Below, piece after piece: positions 43,480 to 51,607 of a stretch of 64,000 bases of DNA (the first letter of the stretch is position 1; every line of letters starts with the position of its first letter). The notes under the pieces were generated by a model, which ran no database searches, was not told where the DNA came from, and saw only the letters and a list, made by a program, of their open reading frames with translations. This stretch comes from Microbacter sp. GSS18 (GTDB lineage: Bacteria > Actinomycetota > Actinomycetes > Actinomycetales > Microbacteriaceae). Location of the stretch: the NCBI GenBank assembly GCA_029319145.1, contig CP119753.1, positions 558,001 to 622,000 on the forward strand, in the 5' to 3' direction. The position numbers were made by a program, and so were the translations under genes.

Positions 43480-45108
43480 GTGACCAAAATGCAATGGCGC
43501 AAGCGCGCACTCGGCACGGCAGCCCTCATGGCCGTGGGTTCACTCGCGCTCGCGGGTTGCTCCGGCGACTCGGGCGGCGACGAGGATGCGACCGGTGATT
43601 CGTCCGCCGTCATCGTGACCAACGGCAGCGAACCCGAGAACCCGCTGATCCCGACCAACACCAACGAGACCGGCGGCGCCAAGATCCTCACCTCGATCTT
43701 CGCGGGACTGATCTACTACGACGTCGACGGCAACCCGGTCAACGACATGGCCGAGGACATCACCGTCGATGACCCTCAGCACCTGACCGTCACCCTCAAG
43801 CAGGGACAGACCTTCACCGACGGCGAAGAGGTCACGGCCGACAACTTCATCAATGCCTGGAACTACGGCGCGCTGCTGTCGAACGCTCAGCTCAACAGCT
43901 ACTTCTTCGAAGACATCGAGGGCTTCAGCTGGGACGAGGACTCCGAGCTGACCGGGCTCGAGCAGGTCGACGACTACACGTTCACGATCGCCCTCAACAA
44001 GCCGGCATCGGACTTCGCGCTGCGCCTGGGATACCCGGCCTTCTCTCCGCTGCCCGACGTCGCCTTCGAGGACATCGACGCATTCGGCCAGAACCCGGTC
44101 GGCAACGGTCCGTACAAGCTCGCGTCCGAGGATGCGTGGCAGCACGATGTGCAGATCGACCTGGTCGTGAACGAGGACTACCAGGGTGGGCGGCAGCCGG
44201 CCAATGGGGGCTTGAGCATCGTCTTCTACGCCACGCCCGACGCGGCGTATGCCGATCTTCTGGGCGGTGTGGTCGACGTGATCGACCTCATGCCGCAGTC
44301 GGCGCTGGCGACCTTCGAGTCGGACCTCGGCGACCGTGCGGTCAATCAGCCCGCCGCGATCTTCCAGTCGTTCACGATCCCGGAGCGCCTCGAGCACTTC
44401 TCGGGCGAAGAGGGTCAGCTGCGGCGCCAGGCGATCTCGATGGCCATCGACCGCGAGGCGATCACCGAGACGATCTTCCAGAGCACGCGCACGCCCGCGA
44501 GCGACTTCACCTCGCCGGTCATCGCCGGCTGGTCGGACTCGCTCGAGGGTGCCGACGTCCTCGTCTACGACGAGCAGGCGGCGCAGGATCTGTGGGCGCA
44601 GGCCGATGAGATCTCGCCGTGGTCGGGCACATTCGAGCTGGCCTACAACTCGGACGGGCCGCACCAGGCATGGGTCGACGCGACGGCGAACTCGATCAGC
44701 AACGTGCTGGGCATCGAGGCGTACGGCGATCCGTACGTCGACTTCGCGACGCTGCGCACCGAGGTCAACGCCGGCACCATCGAGACGGCGTTCCGCACCG
44801 GCTGGCAGGCCGACTACCCCGGTCTGTACAACTTCCTCGGGCCGCTGTACGCGACCAACGCGGGTTCGAACGACGGCGACTACTCCAGCGCCGAGTTCGA
44901 CGCGTTCCTTTCGGAGGGCATCTCGAACGGCGACCTCGATGAGCAGAACGCCCTGTTCCAACAGGCCCAGGAGGTCCTGCTGGAGGATCTGCCCGCCATT
45001 CCCCTGTGGTACCAGAACGTGGTAGGCGGCTACGCCGACACGGTCGAGAACGTCGCGTTCGGCTGGGATTCGGTTCCACTCTACGACCAGATCACCAAGG
45101 CCGAGTAG
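43480..45108 (+). CDS. Peptide ABC transporter substrate-binding lipoprotein (first system)
   Basis: The 542-residue SBP_bac_5 (DppA/OppA) lipoprotein has the signal ALGTAALMAVGSLALAGC with lipobox LAGC and an Asp/Gly-rich linker. The binding fold follows, beginning VIVTNGSEPENPLIPTNTNE, with GQTFTDGEEVTADNFINAWN, NPVGNGPYKL and RRQAISMAIDREAIT. It captures oligopeptides outside the cell for the following permease/ATPase genes. GTG start after CAGGAGGAA. A candidate TTGCCA...CATGGT promoter precedes it. The specificity is not readable. Confidence 0.92.
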   Translation: MTKMQWRKRALGTAALMAVGSLALAGCSGDSGGDEDATGDSSAVIVTNGSEPENPLIPTNTNETGGAKILTSIFAGLIYYDVDGNPVNDMAEDITVDDPQHLTVTLKQGQTFTDGEEVTADNFINAWNYGALLSNAQLNSYFFEDIEGFSWDEDSELTGLEQVDDYTFTIALNKPASDFALRLGYPAFSPLPDVAFEDIDAFGQNPVGNGPYKLASEDAWQHDVQIDLVVNEDYQGGRQPANGGLSIVFYATPDAAYADLLGGVVDVIDLMPQSALATFESDLGDRAVNQPAAIFQSFTIPERLEHFSGEEGQLRRQAISMAIDREAITETIFQSTRTPASDFTSPVIAGWSDSLEGADVLVYDEQAAQDLWAQADEISPWSGTFELAYNSDGPHQAWVDATANSISNVLGIEAYGDPYVDFATLRTEVNAGTIETAFRTGWQADYPGLYNFLGPLYATNAGSNDGDYSSAEFDAFLSEGISNGDLDEQNALFQQAQEVLLEDLPAIPLWYQNVVGGYADTVENVAFGWDSVPLYDQITKAE

Positions 45109-45141
45109 CCCTCGGGCAGCGGTCCCGCGAGGCGGTGAGGA

Positions 45142-46071
45142 GTGCTCAGCTACATCCTGCGGCGCGTGCTCCAGGTGATTCCGGTCTTCATCGGTTCCAC
45201 TCTGCTGATCTACTTCCTGGTCTTCGCCATGCCGGGAAACCCGATCCTCGCGCTGTTCGGCGATCGCACTCCCAGCCCGCAGCTCGTGGCCGAGCTCGAG
45301 GCGCAGTACCACCTCGACCAGCCTTTCCTGGTCCAGTACTTCTACTACATGGCCGGGATCTTCCAGGGCGACATGGGCGTGACCTTCTCGGGCCAGTCGG
45401 TAGGCGACGTGCTCGCCCGGACGCTCCCGGTCACCGCCCGCCTGGCGGTCATGGCCATCGCGATCGAGTTCTTCCTCTCGATCATTATCGGGACAGTCTC
45501 GGCGCTGCGGAAGGGCAAGGTCTTCGACAACGTCTCGCTCATCGTCGCCCTCGTCTTCGTCGCTGTTCCGATCTTCGTCCTGTGCTTCGTCGCCCAGTAC
45601 TTCCTCGCGATCCAGCTCGGCTGGTTCCGGCCGACCGTCGGAGCCGAGAACGACTGGAACGACCTGTGGCTGCCGGCACTGGTGCTGGGCTTCAGCCTCT
45701 ATGCCACCAGCATGCGCCTCATGCGCAGCTCGGTCATCGACACGCTCAACCAGGACTGGGTGCGCACGGCCTACAGCAAGGGACTGCCGCGCCGCCGTGT
45801 CATCCCCGTGCACGTGCTGCGCAACTCGCTGCTCCCCGTCATCACGAACTCGGCCACCAACTTCGGCGTGCTGCTGGTCGGCGCGACCGTGACCGAGGCC
45901 ATCTTCAACATCCCCGGCGTCGGGAACACCCTGTTCCAGGCGACGCTGCGCCATGAGGGCCCCACGATCGTGTCGTTCGTGACGGTGTTCGTCATCATCT
46001 ACGTGCTGGTCAACCTCGTCGTCGACCTGTTCTACGGCCTGCTCGATCCGAGGATCCGATATGTCTCGTGA
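45142..46071 (+). CDS. Peptide ABC transporter permease, DppB type (first system)
   Basis: The 309-residue permease has six hydrophobic segments starting SYILRRVLQVIPVFIGSTLL. The ATPase-coupling loop is YSKGLPRRRVIPVHVLRNSL, the EAA motif of BPD transporters. It follows the substrate-binding lipoprotein by 33 nt after GGCGGTGAGG. Its 3' end overlaps the next permease by 11 nt. It pairs with that protein to form the channel. Confidence 0.92.
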   Translation: MLSYILRRVLQVIPVFIGSTLLIYFLVFAMPGNPILALFGDRTPSPQLVAELEAQYHLDQPFLVQYFYYMAGIFQGDMGVTFSGQSVGDVLARTLPVTARLAVMAIAIEFFLSIIIGTVSALRKGKVFDNVSLIVALVFVAVPIFVLCFVAQYFLAIQLGWFRPTVGAENDWNDLWLPALVLGFSLYATSMRLMRSSVIDTLNQDWVRTAYSKGLPRRRVIPVHVLRNSLLPVITNSATNFGVLLVGATVTEAIFNIPGVGNTLFQATLRHEGPTIVSFVTVFVIIYVLVNLVVDLFYGLLDPRIRYVS

Positions 46072-47008
46072 CGCCGCCCGCGACGAGCACTACGTCGCGC
46101 CCATCCTCGACGAGGAGGTCGCCGTCGACGCCGTGCGGGTCGACGCGAAGCCCTCGAGCCTGTGGCAGGACGCCTGGCGCGATCTGCGCAAGCGCCCCAC
46201 GTTCTGGATCTCGCTGCTGGTCGTGGCGATGGTGCTCCTCATGGCCCTGTGGCCGACGCTGTTCACCCAGACCTCTCCCAACACAGGCTGCACCCTGGCC
46301 AACAGCAACGCGGGGCCGGCGCCGGGGCACCCGCTCGGCTTCACGTTCCAGGGCTGCGACATCTGGGCCCGCATCGTGTGGGGCGCCCGCACATCACTGG
46401 CGGTCGGCCTGCTCGCCACGCTGATCGGGTCGACCATCGGATTGGTGATGGGCGCCTTCGCCGGCTTCTACGGCGGCTGGCTCGACTCGCTGCTCTCGCG
46501 CATCGGCGACATCTTCTTCTCGATCCCCTACATCCTCGCCGCCGTCGTCGTGATGAGCGTCTTCTCGCAGTACACCAGCGTGCCTCTCCTGGCGCTCGCG
46601 ATCGGCGGCTTCGCGTGGGCGGCGACGGCGCGTGTGGTCCGTGCCGAAGTGCTCCGCGTGCGTCAGGCGGACTTCGTCACCGCTGCGCGCGCGCTCGGGC
46701 GCACCCGCTTCAGCACTCTCGTGTCGCACGTCGTGCCCAACGCCATCGCGCCGCTGCTCGTGGTCTCGACCCTGTCGCTCGCGGCGGCGATCGTCGCGGA
46801 GGCGACGCTGTCCTTCCTCGGCGTCGGCCTCGGACCGACGGTCATGTCGTGGGGCGCCGACATCAGCCAGGCGCAGACCTCGCTGCGCGTGGCGCCGATG
46901 GCGCTCATCTGGCCATCCCTCGCACTGACGATCACCGTGCTGGCGTTCATCATGCTCGGCGAGCTGATCCGAGACGCACTCGACCCGAGAGCGAGGGCCC
47001 GGCGATGA
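46061..47008 (+). CDS. Peptide ABC transporter permease, DppC type (first system)
   Basis: The 315-residue permease has an acidic cytoplasmic N-terminus (YVAPILDEEVAVDAVRVDAK) and then membrane segments beginning RPTFWISLLVVAMVLLMALW. A periplasmic loop containing two Cys (NTGCTLANSN, FTFQGCDIWARIV) and the EAA loop FVTAARALGRTRFSTLVSHV follow. It starts within the end of the upstream permease gene and ends overlapping the ATPase start (ATGA), so the three are coupled. Confidence 0.92.
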   Translation: MSRDAARDEHYVAPILDEEVAVDAVRVDAKPSSLWQDAWRDLRKRPTFWISLLVVAMVLLMALWPTLFTQTSPNTGCTLANSNAGPAPGHPLGFTFQGCDIWARIVWGARTSLAVGLLATLIGSTIGLVMGAFAGFYGGWLDSLLSRIGDIFFSIPYILAAVVVMSVFSQYTSVPLLALAIGGFAWAATARVVRAEVLRVRQADFVTAARALGRTRFSTLVSHVVPNAIAPLLVVSTLSLAAAIVAEATLSFLGVGLGPTVMSWGADISQAQTSLRVAPMALIWPSLALTITVLAFIMLGELIRDALDPRARARR

Positions 47009-48663
47009 CGGACGAGCCGCTCCTCAGCATCCGCGATCTCACGGTCGCGTTCGCGACGCAGTCCGGCACGCGGGAAGTGCTCCACGGCGTCGACCTGGAC
47101 GTGTACCCCGGTGAGACCGTCGCGATCGTGGGCGAGTCGGGGTCGGGAAAGTCCACGACGGCATCCGCGGTGGTCAACCTGCTCCCGGGCACCGGATTCG
47201 TCAGCAACGGTTCGGTGACGCTCCAGGGACGGGAGCTCACATCGTTGAGCGCGCGCCAGATGGAGCGTGTGCGCGGCCGCGACATCGGCTATGTGCCGCA
47301 GGATCCGATGTCGAACCTGAACCCGGTGTGGAGCATCGGCTTCCAGGTCAAGGAGGCGGTGCGCGCCAACGGCACCGCGGTCGGCCGTCAGCAGGCGCAC
47401 GACCGCGCCGTCGAAGTGCTCAGGCAGGCGGGCCTCGCCGACGCCGAGAGACGGCTGGGGCAGTACCCGCATCAGTTCTCCGGCGGCATGCGCCAGCGTG
47501 CGCTCATCGGCATCGGTCTGGCTGCGGATCCGATGCTGCTGATCGCCGACGAACCCACCTCGGCGCTCGATGTGACCGTGCAGCGGACGATCCTCGACCA
47601 CATGGCGGGCCTCACGCGCGAGAAGGGCACGTCGGTGCTCCTGATCACCCACGACCTCGGGCTCGCGGCCGAGCGTGCAGAGCGCATCGTCGTGATGCAG
47701 AGCGGCTCGATCGTCGAAGCCGGTCCCAGCCGCGAACTGCTGCAGAACCCGGTGCATCCGTACACCAAGCGCCTTGTCGCGGCGGCTCCCTCGATCGCCT
47801 CGACGCGCATCCAGATCGCACACGAGCGGGAAGGCGTGCGGGAGTCGATGGAGCTCGCAGAGGCCGCGCCGGCCGTCCGCATCCGCGACCTGATCAAGGA
47901 CTACCGCATTCGCACCGGGTCTTTCCGCTCCGAGCCCTTCCGAGCGGTCGATGCGGTCTCCTTCGACATCCCGAAGGGCAAGACGCTCGCCCTTGTGGGG
48001 GAGTCGGGCTCGGGCAAGTCCACGGTCGCCCGGCTGCTGCTCAAGCTCGAGGACCCCACGAGCGGCTCGATCGAGATCGACGGAATCGACATAGCCACGC
48101 TCTCGGGGCGCGAGGTGTTCGGCCTCCGGCGCCGGCTGCAGCCGGTCTTCCAGGATCCCTACGGATCGCTCGACCCTCAGCGCAACATCGGCAACGCCAT
48201 CGCCGAGCCGCTCGAGGTCCACAGGGTCGGCACCGCGGCCGAGCGCCGCGCCCGCGTCCGCGAGCTGCTCGACGAGGTGTCGCTGCCGCAGGAGATGAGC
48301 ACGCGATACCCCAGCGAGCTGTCGGGCGGCCAGCGCCAGCGCGTCGCGGTCGCCCGCGCCCTGGCTCTCAAGCCCGACATCGTGGTGCTCGACGAGGCCG
48401 TGTCGGCGCTCGACGTGCTGGTGCAGGACCAGATCCTGAACCTGCTCGCCCAGCTGCAGAGCGAGCTCGGTCTGACCTATCTGTTCATCACCCACGACCT
48501 CGCCGTCGTCCGCGTCGTGGCCGACCTGGTCGCCGTGATGGAGAAGGGCCGGATCGTCGAGCAGGGCACGGTCGACGAGATCTTCGCGAACCCGTCCGAG
48601 GCCTACACCGAGCGACTGCTGGACGCCATTCCCGGCCGAACGATACCGATGGGCGGCCCGTGA
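47005..48663 (+). CDS. Fused double-ATPase subunit of the first peptide ABC importer
   Basis: The 552-residue protein holds two ABC ATPase domains, equivalent to DppD and DppF in one chain. Domain 1 (about 1-270) has Walker [13 protein letters not shown], signature FSGGMRQRALIGIG, Walker [13 protein letters not shown]. Domain 2 (about 295-550) has Walker [15 protein letters not shown], signature [15 protein letters not shown], Walker B IVVLDEAVSALD. The oligopeptide C-terminal helix (NPVHPYTKRLVAAAP) follows domain 1. ATP hydrolysis drives peptide uptake. Confidence 0.93.
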   Translation: MTDEPLLSIRDLTVAFATQSGTREVLHGVDLDVYPGETVAIVGESGSGKSTTASAVVNLLPGTGFVSNGSVTLQGRELTSLSARQMERVRGRDIGYVPQDPMSNLNPVWSIGFQVKEAVRANGTAVGRQQAHDRAVEVLRQAGLADAERRLGQYPHQFSGGMRQRALIGIGLAADPMLLIADEPTSALDVTVQRTILDHMAGLTREKGTSVLLITHDLGLAAERAERIVVMQSGSIVEAGPSRELLQNPVHPYTKRLVAAAPSIASTRIQIAHEREGVRESMELAEAAPAVRIRDLIKDYRIRTGSFRSEPFRAVDAVSFDIPKGKTLALVGESGSGKSTVARLLLKLEDPTSGSIEIDGIDIATLSGREVFGLRRRLQPVFQDPYGSLDPQRNIGNAIAEPLEVHRVGTAAERRARVRELLDEVSLPQEMSTRYPSELSGGQRQRVAVARALALKPDIVVLDEAVSALDVLVQDQILNLLAQLQSELGLTYLFITHDLAVVRVVADLVAVMEKGRIVEQGTVDEIFANPSEAYTERLLDAIPGRTIPMGGP

Positions 48664-48681
48664 GCGCCGACCGGGCGCGCG

Positions 48682-49536
48682 TCAGGCGGACGGCGTCGCG
48701 GACGGCGTCGGCGTGGGCGACGGCGTGGGGGAGGGCGCCGGAGCGAAGACGTCGGGCCACAGCGCGGCGGCGAGCGGGTAGCCGACGAAGGCGACGATGT
48801 CGAGCAGTGCGTGGGCGATCACCAGCGGCATGATCCGTCCCCACCGGCGGTAGCACCACCCGAACACGACGCCCATCGCGAAGTTGCCGACGATCGCGCC
48901 GAACCCCTGATAGGCGTGGTACGCCCCGCGCATCGCGGCGGTCGACAGGATGATCGTCCACCATCCCCAGCCCAGTCGTCGCAGTCGGTCGTAGAGCCAC
49001 GCGACGCCGATCACCTCTTCCAACAGCGAGGCGCGCAGCGCCGAGAGCACCAGCAGCGGAATCGTCCACCACGCGGCGTCGAGGGTGGATGCCGCCACGG
49101 CCACGTTCAGCCCGAGCACGCGGGCGAGCGCGTAGAGGCCGAGGCCGGGGATGCCGATCACCGCGAACAGCGCGACGCCGCGTCCCAGATCGCCGCCGAA
49201 GCGCGAGAAGTCCAGGCCGATGCGGCGGAGCGCGTTCGAACCCGGCTCCCACAGCAGGTAGACCACCAGGGCCACCAGCGCCAGATCGAACGCGATGTCG
49301 AGCACGCGGTAGATCGCATCCCACACCGCCTGATCGGCGCGAACAGGGTTCAGCTGCGCCGACTGCTGAGACAGCGGAACCTCGATCGTGAGACGGCGTA
49401 TCAGGGTCAGGCTCGAGTAGACGGCCTGCTGCCCGAGCGTCAGCGCGAGGACGATCCCGATCTCCCACCACTGCCTCACGCGGCTGGGAACGGCCTGATC
49501 GCCCGGTGTGGAGGCGGTGAACTGCACCTTGTGCAC
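48682..49536 (-). CDS. CPBP-family intramembrane protease-like protein
   Basis: The 284-residue membrane protein has seven to eight hydrophobic segments and the CPBP/ABI motifs in order: LLEEVIGVAWLYDRLRRLGW (Glu-Glu), MRGAYHAYQG (His) and VIAHALLDI (His). The first motif lacks the usual Arg at EExxxR (here EEVIGV). The C-terminus is a Pro/Ser/Thr run (PAPSPTPSPTPTPSATPSA). Such proteins may cleave membrane substrates or protect against bacteriocins; the role here is unknown. The GTG at 49536 follows GAGAGGAA. It lies between the two peptide importers in reverse. Confidence 0.85.
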   Translation of the reverse strand: MHKVQFTASTPGDQAVPSRVRQWWEIGIVLALTLGQQAVYSSLTLIRRLTIEVPLSQQSAQLNPVRADQAVWDAIYRVLDIAFDLALVALVVYLLWEPGSNALRRIGLDFSRFGGDLGRGVALFAVIGIPGLGLYALARVLGLNVAVAASTLDAAWWTIPLLVLSALRASLLEEVIGVAWLYDRLRRLGWGWWTIILSTAAMRGAYHAYQGFGAIVGNFAMGVVFGWCYRRWGRIMPLVIAHALLDIVAFVGYPLAAALWPDVFAPAPSPTPSPTPTPSATPSA

Positions 49537-49635
49537 TTCCTCTCAGGGGTGTAGGCGCCAGGATGCGGCGTGTTGTCACAATGCCACATCGAATGCCGCT
49601 CGAGTAAAGGGCATGTAACGTTTTGGGCTCAGGTT

Positions 49636-49664
49636 TTGATCAACGATGCAAGCGTGCCTATCGT
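49636..49664 (+). promoter_or_regulatory. Sigma-A-type promoter of the second peptide importer
   Basis: TTGATC (49636-49641), a 17-bp spacer and TATCGT (49659-49664) lie in the most AT-rich stretch nearby. They give a 5' leader of about 70 nt before the GTG at 49738. Confidence 0.6.
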
Positions 49665-49737
49665 TTATCCGTTCGTGTCCGATGGCGTGCAGCACGCTCA
49701 TCGGATGCATGTATCCCTTGCACAGGAGGAAATCAGA

Positions 49738-51519
49738 GTGAAGATCACACGTCTGGGTGCAGGCCTGGGCATCGTCACGGTGGGTGCGCTCGCGCTCGCC
49801 GGATGCTCGGTCCCGTACGAGTCGGAGGTCATCGAGGACACGGAGATCACCGTTTCCTGGAATGACATCGTCGACAACTTCAACACCGACAGCACGGCGG
49901 GCAACAACATCGCCAACTCGAACATCGAGTACATGACGTCGGCGTCGTTCAACTACTACAACGACTCGCCCGAGCTCGTTCAGAACACCGACTTCGGTAC
50001 CTACGAGAAGACCAGCGACGACCCGCTGACCGTCGAGTACACGGTCAACGACAACGTCGTGTGGTCGGACGGCACGCCGCTCGACGAGGCGGACCTGCTG
50101 CTGGCCTACGTCACGATCTTCGAGGCGTTCCAGAACGAGGACGGCGACCCGCTGTTCAACTACGCCAACCCGCGCCCGGACCTGGCTTCGACTCTTCCGG
50201 AGATCGACGACCACAAGCTGACGCTGGTCTACGACAAGCAGTACGTGGACTGGGAGGTCCAGTACGGTGTCGGCCAGGTTGCCGCGCACGCCGCCGTCAT
50301 GCTGGCCTACCCCGAGATCGAGGACCCGCAGGAGGCCAAGGACCAGTTCGTCGAGGCCGTCCAGAGCGGCGACGTCGACTGGCTCACCCCGGTCGCCGAC
50401 GTCTGGAACTCGGACTTCCAGTCGGCGAACACCCCCGATGACGAGCTGAAGTACCTCTCGTACGGCCCGTACGTCGTCGAGGAGCTCGTCGAGGAGGACT
50501 ACGTCACCCTCGTCGCCAACGAGAGCTTCGCGTGGGGCCCCTCGCCCAAGTACCAGCGCATCACGGTCCGCCAGATCGCCGACCCGACCGCGCAGGTGCA
50601 GTCGCTGCAGAACCAGGACGTCCAGGTGGCCTCGGGCCAGCCGACGCCCGACGTGCTGCAGCTCGTCCAGGAGACCGACACCGCTGAGTACTACACCGGT
50701 GACGAGGCCACCTACGAGCACATCGACCTGACCTTCAACAACGGCGGTCCGTTCGACCCGGCTACCTACGGTGGCGACGAGGAGGCTGCCAAGGCCGTCC
50801 GCATCGCGTTCCTCAAGACGATCCCGCGCGAGGAGATCCTCGAGAAGCTGATCCGTCCGCTGAACCCGAACGCCCAGGTCCGCAACTCCACGCTGACCAT
50901 CCCCGGCTCGCCGTTCTACGACGCGATCGTCGAGGCCAACGGTTCGGCCGAGTTCGCCGAGGTCGACATCGACGGCGCCAAGGCGCTGCTCGAGGAGGCC
51001 GGTGTCGACACGCCGGTCGACGTGAAGTTCTGGTACCCCGAGGGCAACACCCGCCGTGCCGCTGAGTTCGAGCTCATCGCCACGTCGGCCGCCCTCGCCG
51101 GCTTCAACGTGATCGACGACTCCGAGCCCAACTGGGAGTTCACCGACACCACCGCCCTGCCGATCAACCCGCACGACGCGGTGATCTTCGCCTGGGCCTC
51201 CACGAGCCTCGCGCTCACCGGTTCGGACCAGTACCTCGGCACGGGTCAGCCCTCGAACTTCGGTGGCTACTCGAACGAGGTCGTGGACACGCGTCTGGCG
51301 GACCTCGAGACCGAGCTGGATGAGGCCGCGCAGCAGCAGATCCTCATCGACGTCGAGACCGAGCTCTGGGGTGAAGGCTACGGCGTCACCATCTTCCAGT
51401 TCCCGGGTCTGACCGCATGGGACAAGGGCGTGACCGGCATCGCTCCGGCTCCGCTGGCCCCGTACTACTTCTGGAACTTCTGGGAGTGGGCGCCTTCGGA
51501 CGCAGCCACCGCTGAGTAA
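49738..51519 (+). CDS. Peptide ABC transporter substrate-binding lipoprotein (second system)
   Basis: The 593-residue SBP_bac_5 lipoprotein has the signal RLGAGLGIVTVGALALAGC with lipobox LAGC. Family motifs are VVWSDGTPLDEADLLLAYVT, LSYGPYVVEELVEEDYVTLV, AAKAVRIAFLKTIPREEILE and YPEGNTRRAAEFELIATSAA. It is longer than the first system's protein and differs throughout, so it probably takes other substrates. GTG start after CAGGAGGAA. A perfect 16-bp hairpin follows, then the permease genes. The codon usage includes slightly more T-ending codons than neighbours, consistent with high expression. Confidence 0.92.
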   Translation: MKITRLGAGLGIVTVGALALAGCSVPYESEVIEDTEITVSWNDIVDNFNTDSTAGNNIANSNIEYMTSASFNYYNDSPELVQNTDFGTYEKTSDDPLTVEYTVNDNVVWSDGTPLDEADLLLAYVTIFEAFQNEDGDPLFNYANPRPDLASTLPEIDDHKLTLVYDKQYVDWEVQYGVGQVAAHAAVMLAYPEIEDPQEAKDQFVEAVQSGDVDWLTPVADVWNSDFQSANTPDDELKYLSYGPYVVEELVEEDYVTLVANESFAWGPSPKYQRITVRQIADPTAQVQSLQNQDVQVASGQPTPDVLQLVQETDTAEYYTGDEATYEHIDLTFNNGGPFDPATYGGDEEAAKAVRIAFLKTIPREEILEKLIRPLNPNAQVRNSTLTIPGSPFYDAIVEANGSAEFAEVDIDGAKALLEEAGVDTPVDVKFWYPEGNTRRAAEFELIATSAALAGFNVIDDSEPNWEFTDTTALPINPHDAVIFAWASTSLALTGSDQYLGTGQPSNFGGYSNEVVDTRLADLETELDEAAQQQILIDVETELWGEGYGVTIFQFPGLTAWDKGVTGIAPAPLAPYYFWNFWEWAPSDAATAE

Positions 51520-51537
51520 GCAGTAGCTGCATCGCCC

Positions 51538-51573
51538 CCGGTGGGCCGGATGCGATAGCATCCGGCCCACCGG
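51538..51573 (+). terminator. 16-bp hairpin between lipoprotein and permease genes
   Basis: CCGGTGGGCCGGATGC (51538-51553) pairs perfectly with 51558-51573 around GATA. No T-tract follows. It lies between the binding-protein gene and the first permease gene, and could stop part of transcription or protect the upstream mRNA, giving more binding protein than permease. Confidence 0.7.
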
Positions 51574-51607
51574 CCATGTCGATCTACCCTCAAAAGGACC
51601 CTTGTCG

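Noticed and set aside
43370-43483. A short ORF (37 codons) overlapping the start of the first peptide-binding protein
   Set aside because: It has no ribosome site, a basic random composition and overlaps the region just before a well-supported GTG; not convincing.
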